The notes beneath the pieces are model-generated. The model was not told where the DNA came from and made no database searches. It saw nothing but the letters and a program-made list of their open reading frames with translations. Shown here one piece after another: positions 18,584 through 27,532 of a stretch of 64,000 nucleotides of DNA (the stretch's first letter is position 1; every line of letters begins with the position of its first letter). Source of the DNA: CAYOYK01 sp964408185. GTDB taxonomy: Bacteria; Bacillota; Clostridia; Christensenellales; Aristaeellaceae. The position numbers and the translations under genes were made by a program. The stretch is from the NCBI GenBank assembly GCA_964408185.1, contig CAYOYK010000009.1, forward strand, positions 7,118 to 71,117. Reading direction: 5' to 3'.

Positions 18584-20539
18584 TCAGAGCCGATCGACCT
18601 CCCGGAGCCAAAGCTGAGCGCTCATATCGCTGGGCATGCGCAGGTCGCCGCGCGGGCTCAGGCACACGCTGCCCACCTTGGGGCCGTCCGGCACGCAGTT
18701 GCGCTTGAACTGCTGGCTGAAAAACCGGCGGATGAACGTGCGCAGCTGGTCCTTGATCTTTTGCTCGTCATACGCCCCGGCAAAGGCCTGCTTGGCCATG
18801 GCGTACAGCCGCGCGGGCGCGGAGCCGCTATCCAGCATGTGGTACAAAAAGAAATCATGCAGGGCATAATCGCCGAGGATATCCTCTGTGCGCTGCTGCA
18901 GCTCGCCTTCGGTCACGGGCAGCAGCTCCGGGCTGATGGGCGTATCCAACACGTCCAAGCAGACGTCGCGCACGACCTCGTCAAAGTCGTTCTCGGCCAA
19001 AAAGCGCACAAGGCCTTTCACCAGTGTTTTGGGCACGGAGCAGTTGACGTTGTACATGCTCATGTGGTCGCCGTTGTAGGTGCAGTAGCCGAGGGCGGCC
19101 TCGCTCATATCGCCGGTGCCCAGCACGATCCCGCCCACCTTGTTGGCGTAGTCCATCAAGATTTGCGTGCGCTCGCGGGCTTGGCTGTTCTCGTAGGTCA
19201 CGTCGTGATCGTCCGGGCTCTGGCCGATATCCGCAAAGTGCTGCATCACGGCCTGATGGATGGGCACCTCGCGGCTGCTCACGCCGAGGGCCTCCATCAG
19301 CTTTTCAGCGTTGCCCTTGGTGCGCGCGCCCGTGCCCATGCCGGGCAGGGTGAGCGCGTGCAGGCCCGCGCGCGGCAGGCCCAGCTCGTCAAAGGCCTTT
19401 ACGCCGATCAGCAGCGCGAGGGTGCTGTCCAGTCCGCCCGATACGCCGATGACCGCGCTCTGGCCGCGGATCGCCGTGAGCCGCGTGACCAGCCCCATGG
19501 TTTGTATGGTTACGATCTCGCGCAGGCTGTCGCTCGCGTCCGGCCCCTGCGGCACAAAGGGCAGCGGCTCCATCGGCCGGAGCCACGGGGCCTTGGGCGC
19601 GGGCGCGGGCAGCATGCTCACCACGTCCATCATCACATCTTCCCGCGTTTGGTAGAAGCTGCCGTTGCGCTGGCGGTGGTAGTGCATGCGCGTCACGTCG
19701 ATATCCGCCACGGCGCAGCCGCCCTCGCGGCGGAAGCGGGGGCCCTCGGCGAGGGCGCGGCCATTCTCGTACACGCCAGTATAGCCGCAGAACACCAAGT
19801 CGCTGCTGCTCTCGCCAAAGCCCGCGCAGGCGTAGGCGTAGCCCGCGTACAGCCGCGCGCTCTGCTGGCGCAGCAGCGCCTGCCGATACTCGTGCTTGCC
19901 CACCAGCGCGTTGCTCGCGCTGGGGTTGAGGATGACGTCCGCGCCCGCCACCGCGTACATTGAGCTGGGCGGAACGGGCGTCCACAGGTCCTCGCACAGC
20001 TCCACCGCGAATGTAAAGCTCCCCATGTCGAACAGAAGCCCCGGCATAAAGGGGATCTCCGGGTCGCCGTCCTCCATGCAGCGGTTGCTCTCAAAGGTCT
20101 GCTGTCCGGGTACGAACCAGCGCGTCTCGTAAAACTCGGAGCCGTTGGGCAGATACGTCTTGGGCACGATGCCGCGCACCGCGCCGCCCTGCAAAACCGC
20201 CGCGCAGTTGAACAGCCGCCCGCAGGAGCGCACCGGCAGCCCGACCACCACGGCCATGGGCCCGGTTTTGGCGGCAATGGAAACCATCGCCTGATAGGCG
20301 CGGCGCTGCACCAGCGGCTGGGCGAGCATATCGCCCAGCGTGTAGCCGGTAATGCACAGCTCCGGGAACACCGCGGCCTGCACGCCCTGCTTTTGCAGGC
20401 GCGCCATGGCGGCGATGATCTCGTCCCGGTTGGCCTCGATATCGCCCAGATGCACGGGCAGGCTGCACGCGGCAACGCGCGCGAAGCCCGAATCCGCCGT
20501 CGGTGCGGCGTACATGGATACGACCTGACCCTTTGCCAT
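18584..20539 (-). CDS. nadE: Glutamine-dependent NAD+ synthetase
   Basis: The 651-residue protein couples a nitrilase-type glutaminase domain to the ammonia-dependent NAD synthase domain. The glutaminase triad appears to be Glu60 (FPELCITGY), Lys127 (VPKTYLPN) and Cys182 (ELCEDLW). The synthase domain has the PP-loop GVSGGLDSTLAL near residue 370 and GTGDMSE. It makes NAD+ from nicotinate adenine dinucleotide. The start at 20539 follows AAAGGAGG. It is 18 nt downstream of the NYN gene on the same strand, so it is probably co-transcribed with it. Confidence 0.96.
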   Translation of the reverse strand: MAKGQVVSMYAAPTADSGFARVAACSLPVHLGDIEANRDEIIAAMARLQKQGVQAAVFPELCITGYTLGDMLAQPLVQRRAYQAMVSIAAKTGPMAVVVGLPVRSCGRLFNCAAVLQGGAVRGIVPKTYLPNGSEFYETRWFVPGQQTFESNRCMEDGDPEIPFMPGLLFDMGSFTFAVELCEDLWTPVPPSSMYAVAGADVILNPSASNALVGKHEYRQALLRQQSARLYAGYAYACAGFGESSSDLVFCGYTGVYENGRALAEGPRFRREGGCAVADIDVTRMHYHRQRNGSFYQTREDVMMDVVSMLPAPAPKAPWLRPMEPLPFVPQGPDASDSLREIVTIQTMGLVTRLTAIRGQSAVIGVSGGLDSTLALLIGVKAFDELGLPRAGLHALTLPGMGTGARTKGNAEKLMEALGVSSREVPIHQAVMQHFADIGQSPDDHDVTYENSQARERTQILMDYANKVGGIVLGTGDMSEAALGYCTYNGDHMSMYNVNCSVPKTLVKGLVRFLAENDFDEVVRDVCLDVLDTPISPELLPVTEGELQQRTEDILGDYALHDFFLYHMLDSGSAPARLYAMAKQAFAGAYDEQKIKDQLRTFIRRFFSQQFKRNCVPDGPKVGSVCLSPRGDLRMPSDMSAQLWLREVDRL

Positions 20540-20557
20540 GGCAAGCGGCCTCCTTTG

Positions 20558-21580
20558 TTAGCGAACCTGAATGAGCATGGTGTTCTGCTCGTCCATCAGC
20601 ACCTGCAGCAGGCCCTCTTTTTCCAGCGCCTTCAGCAGATCGCTGAAGCGCTTAAAGCCCAGCGCCCGCTCGCTGAAGTCCGGGTAGGCGGCTTGCATAT
20701 CGGCCTTGAGGATGCTGGGGTTGATACGGTCGAACCCGCCCTCCTTGTACTGGGAAAGCTGATCGCGGAAGGCCGCGAGCCAGTTGTCCTTGGTGAGCTG
20801 GGGGGCGCTCTCCTTGCCGTTTGAGGCCAGCGTGACCATCACGTTAAAGTTGTCGTTGCGGATGTGCAGCGTGCCAAACTGCTTGCTCAGCCGTTCCAGC
20901 ACCTTGAGGAATGTGTTGCAGCCGTAGGCCTTCTCGTTAAAATCGGGCCGGAGGCGGAGCAGGATGCCCTTGAGCTCGCTGGCGTACAGCTCGTCCTTAT
21001 CGGTTTGCTCCTCCAGAATGTTCTCCAGCAGCTTGTTCAGCTCGGTCTCGTCAAGCGTCTCCGGGTCGACAACGGGCTTCTTTTTGCCAGTCTGCGCGCG
21101 CGGGCTGCGCGAGCCGACGTTCTCCAAAAACTGGAACTCGTTGCAGGCGTTGATAAATATGTTGCTGGCGGCCTCGCTGCGGCTGATGCCCAGCACAAAC
21201 TTGCCCATGCTCTTGAGGCGGCCGACCAGCGGCGTATAGTCGCTATCGCCGCTGACAATGCAAAAGCTGTCGATGAGCGGGTTGGTGTAGGCCACCTCCA
21301 GCGCGTCGATGACCAGCAGAATATCGGCGTTGTTCTTTTGGCTGATGCCGTAGCGCAGGCTGGGCACCACCGTGAATGTGTTGCTGAGCAGCACCTCCTT
21401 CAGGTCGTCGTAGCGGTCGGTATAGCCGTACACCTTGCCCAGCAGCACGTCGCCGCGAATCTTTACTTTTTCCAGCACGCTGAGCAGCGTGCTCACCTTG
21501 GCGCCGCAGTTCTCCAAATCAACGAACAGGGCGAAACGGGATTCACTCAGAAAAATCTCTTCTTTCTTTCCATCAATCAA
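20558..21580 (-). CDS. NYN domain protein with two OST-HTH/LOTUS domains
   Basis: The 340-residue protein begins with a PIN-like NYN nuclease domain: FALFVDLENCG, then NADILLVIDALE and CIVSGDSDYTPLVGRLKSMGK, which supply the acidic active-site residues. Two OST-HTH (LOTUS) domains follow at about 180-250 and 265-338. This is the LabA/DUF88-type layout, thought to act on RNA. The start is uncertain: TTG 21580 gives the longest frame but has no clear ribosome site, and a CTG start nearer the FALFVD motif is possible. It precedes nadE by 18 nt. The RNA target is unknown. Confidence 0.85.
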   Translation of the reverse strand: MIDGKKEEIFLSESRFALFVDLENCGAKVSTLLSVLEKVKIRGDVLLGKVYGYTDRYDDLKEVLLSNTFTVVPSLRYGISQKNNADILLVIDALEVAYTNPLIDSFCIVSGDSDYTPLVGRLKSMGKFVLGISRSEAASNIFINACNEFQFLENVGSRSPRAQTGKKKPVVDPETLDETELNKLLENILEEQTDKDELYASELKGILLRLRPDFNEKAYGCNTFLKVLERLSKQFGTLHIRNDNFNVMVTLASNGKESAPQLTKDNWLAAFRDQLSQYKEGGFDRINPSILKADMQAAYPDFSERALGFKRFSDLLKALEKEGLLQVLMDEQNTMLIQVR

Positions 21581-21629
21581 ATAGTCATTGTTCCATTTGC
21601 TTCATTCGCCGCCGAGGCGGCGTTTTCCT

Positions 21630-22427
21630 TTACGGCCAGATCTCGCCCAGCCATTCGAGGCACAGCTTGACCCAGTGGGCGCAGTGCGGCTCCGCGTAGG
21701 TGGTCTGCTCGGTACACAGCGCCAGCCCGTGCTGGCCGTGGCGGAAGATGTGCAGCTCGTAGGGCGCGCCCTGCCTTTGCAGCGCGTTCGCCCAGAGCAG
21801 CGTGTTTTGCACGGGCACGGTGTCGTCGTCCCGCGTATGCCAGATAAACGTCGGCGGCACGGTGGGCAGCAGCTTGTCCTCCAAGCTGAAGCGCGCGTTG
21901 GCCGCGTCGTCCTGCCCGCTGCCCGATAGCTGCTCAAAGCTGAACCGGTGCGCGTACTCTCCGCTGCTGATGACCGGGTAGCCCAGCACCAGCGCGTTCG
22001 GGCGGCAGTCGGCCGTATCGCCCAGCTTGGCCGCGACGGCGTCCTCCTGCGTGAGCGTGGTGACCGTCGAGGCCGCCAAGTGCCCGCCCGCCGAAAAGCC
22101 GCACACCGCGATTTGATCGGGCCGCGCGTGGTACTCCGCCGCGTGCGCGCGGATGTGGCGGATCGCGCACAGCGCGTCCGTCAGCGGGGTGAGGCCCAGC
22201 GGCTTGGGCGCCACGGTGTAGCGCAGCACCGCCGCGTGACAGCCCATGGCGTAAAACTGCATGGCGATCACCTCGGCCTCGCGGTCGGAGGTCATCACAT
22301 AGCCGCCGCCGGGAAGGATCAGGAGCATGGGCAGCTCGCGCTTGGGCAGCTCCTCGGAGGGCTCGCGCAGGTACAGGGTAAGGCGCGCGTCGGTATCCGG
22401 GTTGGGATTCAGTGTCAGCATTCGCAT
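21630..22427 (-). CDS. Alpha/beta hydrolase, HSL-like esterase
   Basis: The 265-residue protein is a hormone-sensitive-lipase-type hydrolase. The oxyanion motif LPGGGYVMTS is at about residues 40-50, the nucleophile elbow GFSAGGHLA near 120, and the acid/base pair HTRDDDTVP and FRHGQHGL later on. It probably cleaves small acyl or acetyl esters, perhaps acetylated sugars; the substrate is not known. The start ATG 22427 follows GAGGATG. It lies 10 nt after the glycosyltransferase gene in the same direction, so they form one unit. No signal peptide. Confidence 0.85.
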   Translation of the reverse strand: MRMLTLNPNPDTDARLTLYLREPSEELPKRELPMLLILPGGGYVMTSDREAEVIAMQFYAMGCHAAVLRYTVAPKPLGLTPLTDALCAIRHIRAHAAEYHARPDQIAVCGFSAGGHLAASTVTTLTQEDAVAAKLGDTADCRPNALVLGYPVISSGEYAHRFSFEQLSGSGQDDAANARFSLEDKLLPTVPPTFIWHTRDDDTVPVQNTLLWANALQRQGAPYELHIFRHGQHGLALCTEQTTYAEPHCAHWVKLCLEWLGEIWP

Positions 22428-22437
22428 AGGAGCATCC

Positions 22438-23403
22438 TCATTCCGCTTCTTTTGTATCGTCCAGTACTTCCTCAATCAGAAAACGGGGCCTGCGCTTGGT
22501 CTCGGTGTATACCTTGCCGATGTACTCGCCAATGACCCCAAGGCTGAAAAGCTGAATGCCCCCAATCAGCCAAATGGAGGCCGTGGTGCTCGTCCAGCCC
22601 GCGACGCTGTGGCCCGTGACCCAGCTGACAAACACGTAGATCAGCATGAGGATGGACACAATCAAAATCAGCAGCCCCAGCGTGCAGATCATGCGGATGG
22701 GCTTGACCGAAAAGGACGTGATGCCGTCCACGGCGAAGGCCAGCATTTTTTTGAAGGGATACTTGCTCTCCCCCGCAAAGCGCTCGCTGCGGTCGTAGAA
22801 AACGGTATCGCTCTTGTAGCCGACCAGCGGAACCAGCCCGCGCAGGAACAGGTTGACCTCGCTGAATTCCTCCAGCCCTTCCACGGCGCGCTTGCTCATG
22901 AGCCGATAGTCCGCGTGGTTGTACACGATGTCCACGCCCAGCCCCTTCATGAGGCGATAGAACAGCAGCGCGCTCTGACGCTTGAAAAACGTGTCCGTAT
23001 CGCGCCGGTTGCGCACGCCGTACACCACGTCGCAGCCCGCCTGATACTTGGCCAAAAACTGATCCATGGCGTTCATATCGTCCTGCAGGTCCGCGTCCAT
23101 GCTGATGATAACGTCCGCGCGCTCCGCCGCCGTATGCAGCCCGGCCAGCAGCGCGTTTTGGTGCCCGCGGTTGCGCGTGAGCTTAACGCCTTGAAAGAGC
23201 GGGTTTTCGGCATGCAGCGCGGCGATGATCTCCCACGTTTTATCCTTGCTGCCGTCGTCCACAAACAGCACGCGGCTGTCCGGCGTGCACAGGCCGTCGG
23301 CGATCATCCGGCCCATCTTCTCGGTCAGGCGGCGGGCCGTCTCCCGCAGCACAGGCTCCTCGTTGTAGCAGGGGATGACCACCATCAGCTTGCTGTCCCT
23401 CAT
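22438..23403 (-). CDS. Family 2 glycosyltransferase, GtrB/dolichol-phosphate type
   Basis: The 321-residue protein has a GT2 catalytic domain (VVIPCYNEEPVL, FVDDGSKDKTW, SMDADLQDD, RNRRDTDTFFKR). Two transmembrane helices follow at about residues 230-290 (ICTLGLLILIVSILMLIYVF and a second segment ending in FSLGVIGEYIG). Such enzymes load a sugar onto undecaprenyl phosphate at the membrane for cell-surface modification. The start ATG 23403 follows AGCGAGGCTTTGCC. It is followed by an esterase gene and preceded by the caspase-like gene; no flippase partner is adjacent. Confidence 0.92.
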   Translation of the reverse strand: MRDSKLMVVIPCYNEEPVLRETARRLTEKMGRMIADGLCTPDSRVLFVDDGSKDKTWEIIAALHAENPLFQGVKLTRNRGHQNALLAGLHTAAERADVIISMDADLQDDMNAMDQFLAKYQAGCDVVYGVRNRRDTDTFFKRQSALLFYRLMKGLGVDIVYNHADYRLMSKRAVEGLEEFSEVNLFLRGLVPLVGYKSDTVFYDRSERFAGESKYPFKKMLAFAVDGITSFSVKPIRMICTLGLLILIVSILMLIYVFVSWVTGHSVAGWTSTTASIWLIGGIQLFSLGVIGEYIGKVYTETKRRPRFLIEEVLDDTKEAE

Positions 23404-23419
23404 GGCAAAGCCTCGCTTT

Positions 23420-24940
23420 CTATTGATCCACCCGGATGGTCTCGCCGTAGATTGTCCGGCTCTGGTCGCCGTTGGATACGCGCACACGCACACGGTAGCT
23501 GCCCGCGATAACCGGCTCGCCGTTTTTATCCAGCCCATCCCAGTAGAACGGGGTGCCCTGCGGCGTGGTTTGCAGCGGCCTTGTCGTCAGGCTGTGGCAG
23601 AGGCGGCGCACCACGTTATCGTCCTCATCCACGATGGCGACGCTGAGGACGCACGGCGCGGAGTGGCTCACAAAGACGCACAGCTCGCGCGGGTCGCTGA
23701 CGGCGTACTGCACGTCCGAGGCGACGCGCGCCTGCGGCAGCGCGCCCCCGCGCGGCACGCACAGCACGCGCCCGCCATGTACGGTGAGCTGGTCGTTCTC
23801 GATGCTGACGAGCTGCACCATCACATAGCCGCTCTGGTCGTTTTGCGGCAGGCTGATGGAAAGCGTGCGCACCTTGCGCCCGGCGGACACGGCGCCCTTC
23901 GCGTCGCCAAACGCGGTAAAGCGCTCCGCGTCGTCAAACAGCAGCCGCGCGGTCTCAAAGCTCCACTTGCCGTCCTTGCGGTACACCAGCTGGTATGCCA
24001 CGCGCACCGGGCGCACGGCCACGAACTCCAGCGTCAGCGAGGAGCTTGCGGCGGTGAGCAGCGTGCCGCTGAACGCCACGTCGCGGATGGCCTCGCCCTC
24101 GGTTGCGGACGGGGCGGCTTCGGCCGGGTCGTAGCGAAAGACCACGGTATCATCCTGCTGGGGGTAGACCTGCGGCGTGGACGCGGCGTGGTTGTGCAGC
24201 AGGTAATCGTACAGCTCCGCCAGCGTGATCTCGCCATCCCGGTTGCCGTCCGCGGGTACGCCGCTGCCCCGGCTGAGGCCCTGCGCAAGCGTCTGCGTAA
24301 AGTAGAACCCGCCCTGCGCGGGCTTGGTCGCGTCGGTCTCGGCGCTCCAGTACCAGCTTTCCTCCAGCGCGCCGCTGGACGTGATCACCTTAAAGTCGTC
24401 GCCCAGAAAGTGCGTGTCCGTCGACAGAAAGGAAAGCCCCTTGCCGATAAACGCGCCGCTGTTGCACGCGTCGATCAGCAGCACCTTCATGCCGGCGATC
24501 CCGTCAAACGCGCGCTCAAGGATCTCGGCGGTCACGCGGCCCTCGGTTTTGCCGTCGCTGAGCAGCAGCGCGGGCTCGGCCTCCTCGCCCATGTACTCGC
24601 CGTGGGTGCTGATGTACAGGTAGCTCGTATCGTTCTCGTCCGCGCCCGCAAATACGTTGCGGATGAGCCGCGTCAGCTCCTCCCCGGAGGCGACGGCGTC
24701 GTCGGCGAGGTAGATGGTATCGAAGGGGTACAGGCTGTTCTGAAAGGCGGCCTGCATGGCGTACACATTGTTGACGCTGCTGGGGTAGGTGGAGGGGCGG
24801 CTGACAAACTGATCCACGCCCACCAGCAGCGCGCGGCTCACGGAGCCATCGGCCTTTGCGCGCGCGGGGGCGACAAGCGCGGCCGCTTGCAGCAACGCCA
24901 GCGCAAGCGCGAGCAGGCAGACCCTCCTTGTGCGTCGCAT
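23420..24940 (-). CDS. Secreted caspase-like (C14) peptidase with EF-hand and FlgD-like Ig domain
   Basis: The 506-residue protein has a signal peptide (LLALALALLQAA, cleavage near ARA-KA). The caspase-fold domain has His103 in YISTHGEY and Cys149 in LLIDACNSGAF, the catalytic pair. A canonical EF-hand loop, DGNRDGEITLAEL (221-233), follows inside or at the end of the peptidase domain. A C-terminal FlgD/Ig-like domain reads WDGLDKNGEPVIAGSYRVRV. It is thus an exported protease that may need calcium, like metacaspases. The start ATG 24940 has GGAGG 5 nt upstream; the longer frame adds a non-signal leader. Cleavage specificity (Arg/Lys versus Asp) cannot be read from the sequence. Confidence 0.85.
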   Translation of the reverse strand: MRRTRRVCLLALALALLQAAALVAPARAKADGSVSRALLVGVDQFVSRPSTYPSSVNNVYAMQAAFQNSLYPFDTIYLADDAVASGEELTRLIRNVFAGADENDTSYLYISTHGEYMGEEAEPALLLSDGKTEGRVTAEILERAFDGIAGMKVLLIDACNSGAFIGKGLSFLSTDTHFLGDDFKVITSSGALEESWYWSAETDATKPAQGGFYFTQTLAQGLSRGSGVPADGNRDGEITLAELYDYLLHNHAASTPQVYPQQDDTVVFRYDPAEAAPSATEGEAIRDVAFSGTLLTAASSSLTLEFVAVRPVRVAYQLVYRKDGKWSFETARLLFDDAERFTAFGDAKGAVSAGRKVRTLSISLPQNDQSGYVMVQLVSIENDQLTVHGGRVLCVPRGGALPQARVASDVQYAVSDPRELCVFVSHSAPCVLSVAIVDEDDNVVRRLCHSLTTRPLQTTPQGTPFYWDGLDKNGEPVIAGSYRVRVRVSNGDQSRTIYGETIRVDQ

Positions 24941-25101
24941 GCAAGCCTCCGGGCAGCCCGTCGCTGGGACGGGAGGATGCGCCGCGCGCGCGGACACGTG
25001 CGCGGCATGGGATGAACACCCCACATTGTACACCATTTCGGGGGCCGTGTACAGTCGGCGCAGCCCGGTGTGTTTTGGCAGCTGCACAAAAGCAAAAAAT
25101 G

Positions 25102-25110
25102 TGGTATGAT
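25102..25110 (+). promoter_or_regulatory. Extended -10 promoter of xpt
   Basis: TGG followed by TATGAT (25105-25110). No strong -35 is present, and there is no room for a purine riboswitch between it and the gene. Confidence 0.5.
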
Positions 25111-25143
25111 AAATCCGTATTGATACAGAAGGGCGGCTTGCGC

Positions 25144-25731
25144 ATGAAGGAGTTGCGGGAGGCCATCCTGCGGGATGGCGTGGGCATCGGCAGCGAGATC
25201 ATCAAGGTAGACATGTTTCTCAACCACAGGCTGGATACGGAGCTGCTGACGCAGATCGGCGAGGCGTTCCGTCGGGACTTTGCGGACGCGAGGCCGGACA
25301 TGGTGCTCACCATCGAGGCCAGCGGCATCGCGGCAGCCATCACAACGGCGCAGGCCTTCGGCAATCTGCCCGTGATCTTCGCCAAAAAGGGCGCGGCGCG
25401 CAATCAGGGCGACGACGTATACCAGAGCAGTGTGTTCAGCTTTACGCGTCAGCAGGAGTTTTCCATCCGCGTGAGCAAAAAATACCTCCCGGCAGGCTCG
25501 CGCGTGCTGATCATCGATGATTTTTTGGCCAACGGCGAGGCCGCCGAGGGCCTGTGCGATATCGCCCGCCAGGCCGACGCGGAGGTCGTGGGCGTGGGCG
25601 TTTGCATCGAGAAGGGCTTCCAGCCGGGCGGCCAGCGCCTGCGCAACGAGGGCTACCATGTGGTCTCGCTGGCGACGGTTACGGGCATCCGGGACGGCAA
25701 GCCCGTGCTGGAGGATGAGCCGGAGGCGTAA
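25144..25731 (+). CDS. xpt: Xanthine phosphoribosyltransferase
   Basis: The 195-residue type I phosphoribosyltransferase matches Xpt closely. It begins MKELREAILRDG, then IEASGIAAA, and the PRPP-binding loop reads VLIIDDFLANGEAAEGL. FQPGGQRLRNEGY is also typical. It converts xanthine and PRPP to XMP for purine salvage. ATG 25144 follows GAAGGGCGGC. It is monocistronic with its own promoter and terminator. Many Firmicutes xpt genes have a guanine riboswitch; here the leader is only about 30 nt, so control must differ. Confidence 0.93.
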   Translation: MKELREAILRDGVGIGSEIIKVDMFLNHRLDTELLTQIGEAFRRDFADARPDMVLTIEASGIAAAITTAQAFGNLPVIFAKKGAARNQGDDVYQSSVFSFTRQQEFSIRVSKKYLPAGSRVLIIDDFLANGEAAEGLCDIARQADAEVVGVGVCIEKGFQPGGQRLRNEGYHVVSLATVTGIRDGKPVLEDEPEA

Positions 25732-25787
25732 GCGGGCGCGGCTCGCCAAGCCCCTCGCAGGGGGGACGGCACGGGGCAGACAGGCTG

Positions 25788-25816
25788 AAAGGAGCGTCTT
25801 GCGGCGCTCCTTTTTT
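25788..25816 (+). terminator. Rho-independent terminator after xpt
   Basis: AAAGGAGCG pairs with CGCTCCTTT and runs into six T residues. Confidence 0.85.
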
Positions 25817-25882
25817 GTTGTAGGCTTAGCGGCAAACGCCGCCTTAGCCCCTCCGCCGTTCCGGCCCGTCTCCGTTGCGCGG

Positions 25883-27532
25883 CTACCGAAAGCGCACCCG
25901 CACGGTGGTGCCTGCGCCCAGCTCGCTTTCCAGCTCGATTTCCGCGCCCAGCAGGCCCGCCGCATGCTTAACGATGCTCAGGCCCAAGCCGGTGCCGCCG
26001 GTCGCCTTGCTGCGGCTCTTGTCCACGCGGTAGAAGCGCTCGAACACCTTCTTCTGCTGCTCCTTGGGGATGCCGATGCCGCCGTCCTCCGCCTCGAAGA
26101 CCGCGCGTCCGTCCTCGCGGAACACGCGCAGGCGTACAAAGCCGCCCTCGTGGTTGTACTTGATGGCGTTGTCCGCAAGGTTGTACAGGATCTCCTGCGT
26201 CAGCGTCGGATCAGCGGTGATCACGGCCGGTTCGCCCGTGAGCGTCATCGACACGCCGCGCCGCGCCGCCTTATCGGTCAGGGATCTGAGCGTCTCTTCG
26301 GCCGCCGCGGTCAAATCGAGCGGGCAGGCGTTCATCGCCACGCTGCCCTCATCCAGCTGGCTCAGGCGCAGGATGTCCTCCACCAGCGCGAGCATCCGCA
26401 CGGACTCCCGGTGGATTTTCGCCGCGAATTCCCGCTCGTCCTCCGGCTTGACCATGCCGTTCTCCAGCATCTCGGCGCAGCCGCTGATGGTTGTAAGCGG
26501 CGTGCGCAGCTCGTGGCTGACGTTGGCGGTAAACTCCCGCCGCATGGACTGCGCCTCAAACTCGGCGGTATCGTCCAGAAGCAGGAGCAGCCAGCCGTCG
26601 TCCTGCCCCACGGGATTCATGCACACATGATAGTGCCGCCCGCCCAGCGTGAGCGGCCCGCTGACGGCCTTGTTGCCGCGCCGGAGCGACAGGATCTCCC
26701 GCAGCGCGGCGGAGCGGTTCAGCTCCAGCAGCGAGCGGCCCTCCGCCTCCCGCGCCTGCAGGCCGAGGATCCCGGCCGCCGCCTCGTTGATAGACAGCAC
26801 CCGCTCGCTCTGGTTGAGCGTCACCAAGCCCTCGCGCATTTGCGAAAGGATCGTCTCCTGCTCCCGTTTTTGCCGCTTGATGCTCTCCAGCTGCCGCCGA
26901 TTGTCCATCTGCTGGTCGAACAGCCGCCGCAGAAGCGGCGTGAGCTCCTCGTAGCAATCGTTGTCCAGCGGGGCTTCCAGGTTGAGCTCCGTAATGGGCT
27001 TGACAAGGCGCTTTGTGTGCAGCTGGGACAGCAGCCCGGCCGCCAGCAGGCACAGCACAACCAGCAGAACGATCTGCGGCAGACAACCCAGCAGGTGCCC
27101 CCAGAGGGTGCGCTGTCGCGCGGCCAGCCGAAGCACGTTGCCAGAGGGCAGACGCAGGGCGTAGTAGACCATCTCGTCCGCCAGCGTGCCGGAGCGCCGG
27201 ATCGCCGTGCCGGAGCCGTTTGCCAGCGCGTCGCCGACCTCGGTGCGCTCTAAGTGATTGTCCATATCGGCGACGGAGGCCTCGCTGTCATAGAGCACGG
27301 AGCCGTCCGGCGCGACCAGCGTGACGCGCTTGCCCAGCGATACCGCCCGCAGCGCCGCGGCCTCATCCTCCGCGCCGGTCAGCCCCTGCGCGAGCAGGGC
27401 GGTCTCCTCGGTCAGCGTGTCGGCAACGTTGGACATCTCGGCCTCGTACAGGCCCCACGCCATCACGCCCAGCAGGCACAGCGTGAGCAGCGCCGTCAGG
27501 AGCAGATAGCCGCGAAAAATCCTCTTTTCCAT
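25883..27532 (-). CDS. phoR: PhoR-type sensor histidine kinase
   Basis: The 549-residue membrane kinase has transmembrane helices at about 8-30 and 150-175 with an extracytoplasmic loop between. A HAMP-like linker and a PAS domain (about 225-330) follow. The dimerisation/phosphoacceptor domain has the His in NVSHELRTPL and the ATPase domain has NLADNAIKYN, DGGIGIP and GTGLGLSIV. It is adjacent to the response regulator (stop TAA abuts the kinase ATG) and is the last gene of the pst-pho operon. It should sense phosphate status through PstSCAB-PhoU and phosphorylate PhoP; this is inferred from context. Confidence 0.93.
   Translation of the reverse strand: MEKRIFRGYLLLTALLTLCLLGVMAWGLYEAEMSNVADTLTEETALLAQGLTGAEDEAAALRAVSLGKRVTLVAPDGSVLYDSEASVADMDNHLERTEVGDALANGSGTAIRRSGTLADEMVYYALRLPSGNVLRLAARQRTLWGHLLGCLPQIVLLVVLCLLAAGLLSQLHTKRLVKPITELNLEAPLDNDCYEELTPLLRRLFDQQMDNRRQLESIKRQKREQETILSQMREGLVTLNQSERVLSINEAAAGILGLQAREAEGRSLLELNRSAALREILSLRRGNKAVSGPLTLGGRHYHVCMNPVGQDDGWLLLLLDDTAEFEAQSMRREFTANVSHELRTPLTTISGCAEMLENGMVKPEDEREFAAKIHRESVRMLALVEDILRLSQLDEGSVAMNACPLDLTAAAEETLRSLTDKAARRGVSMTLTGEPAVITADPTLTQEILYNLADNAIKYNHEGGFVRLRVFREDGRAVFEAEDGGIGIPKEQQKKVFERFYRVDKSRSKATGGTGLGLSIVKHAAGLLGAEIELESELGAGTTVRVRFR

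Noticed and set aside
25111..25143. A guanine riboswitch before xpt
   Set aside because: The leader is only about 30 nt and lacks the three-way-junction consensus.
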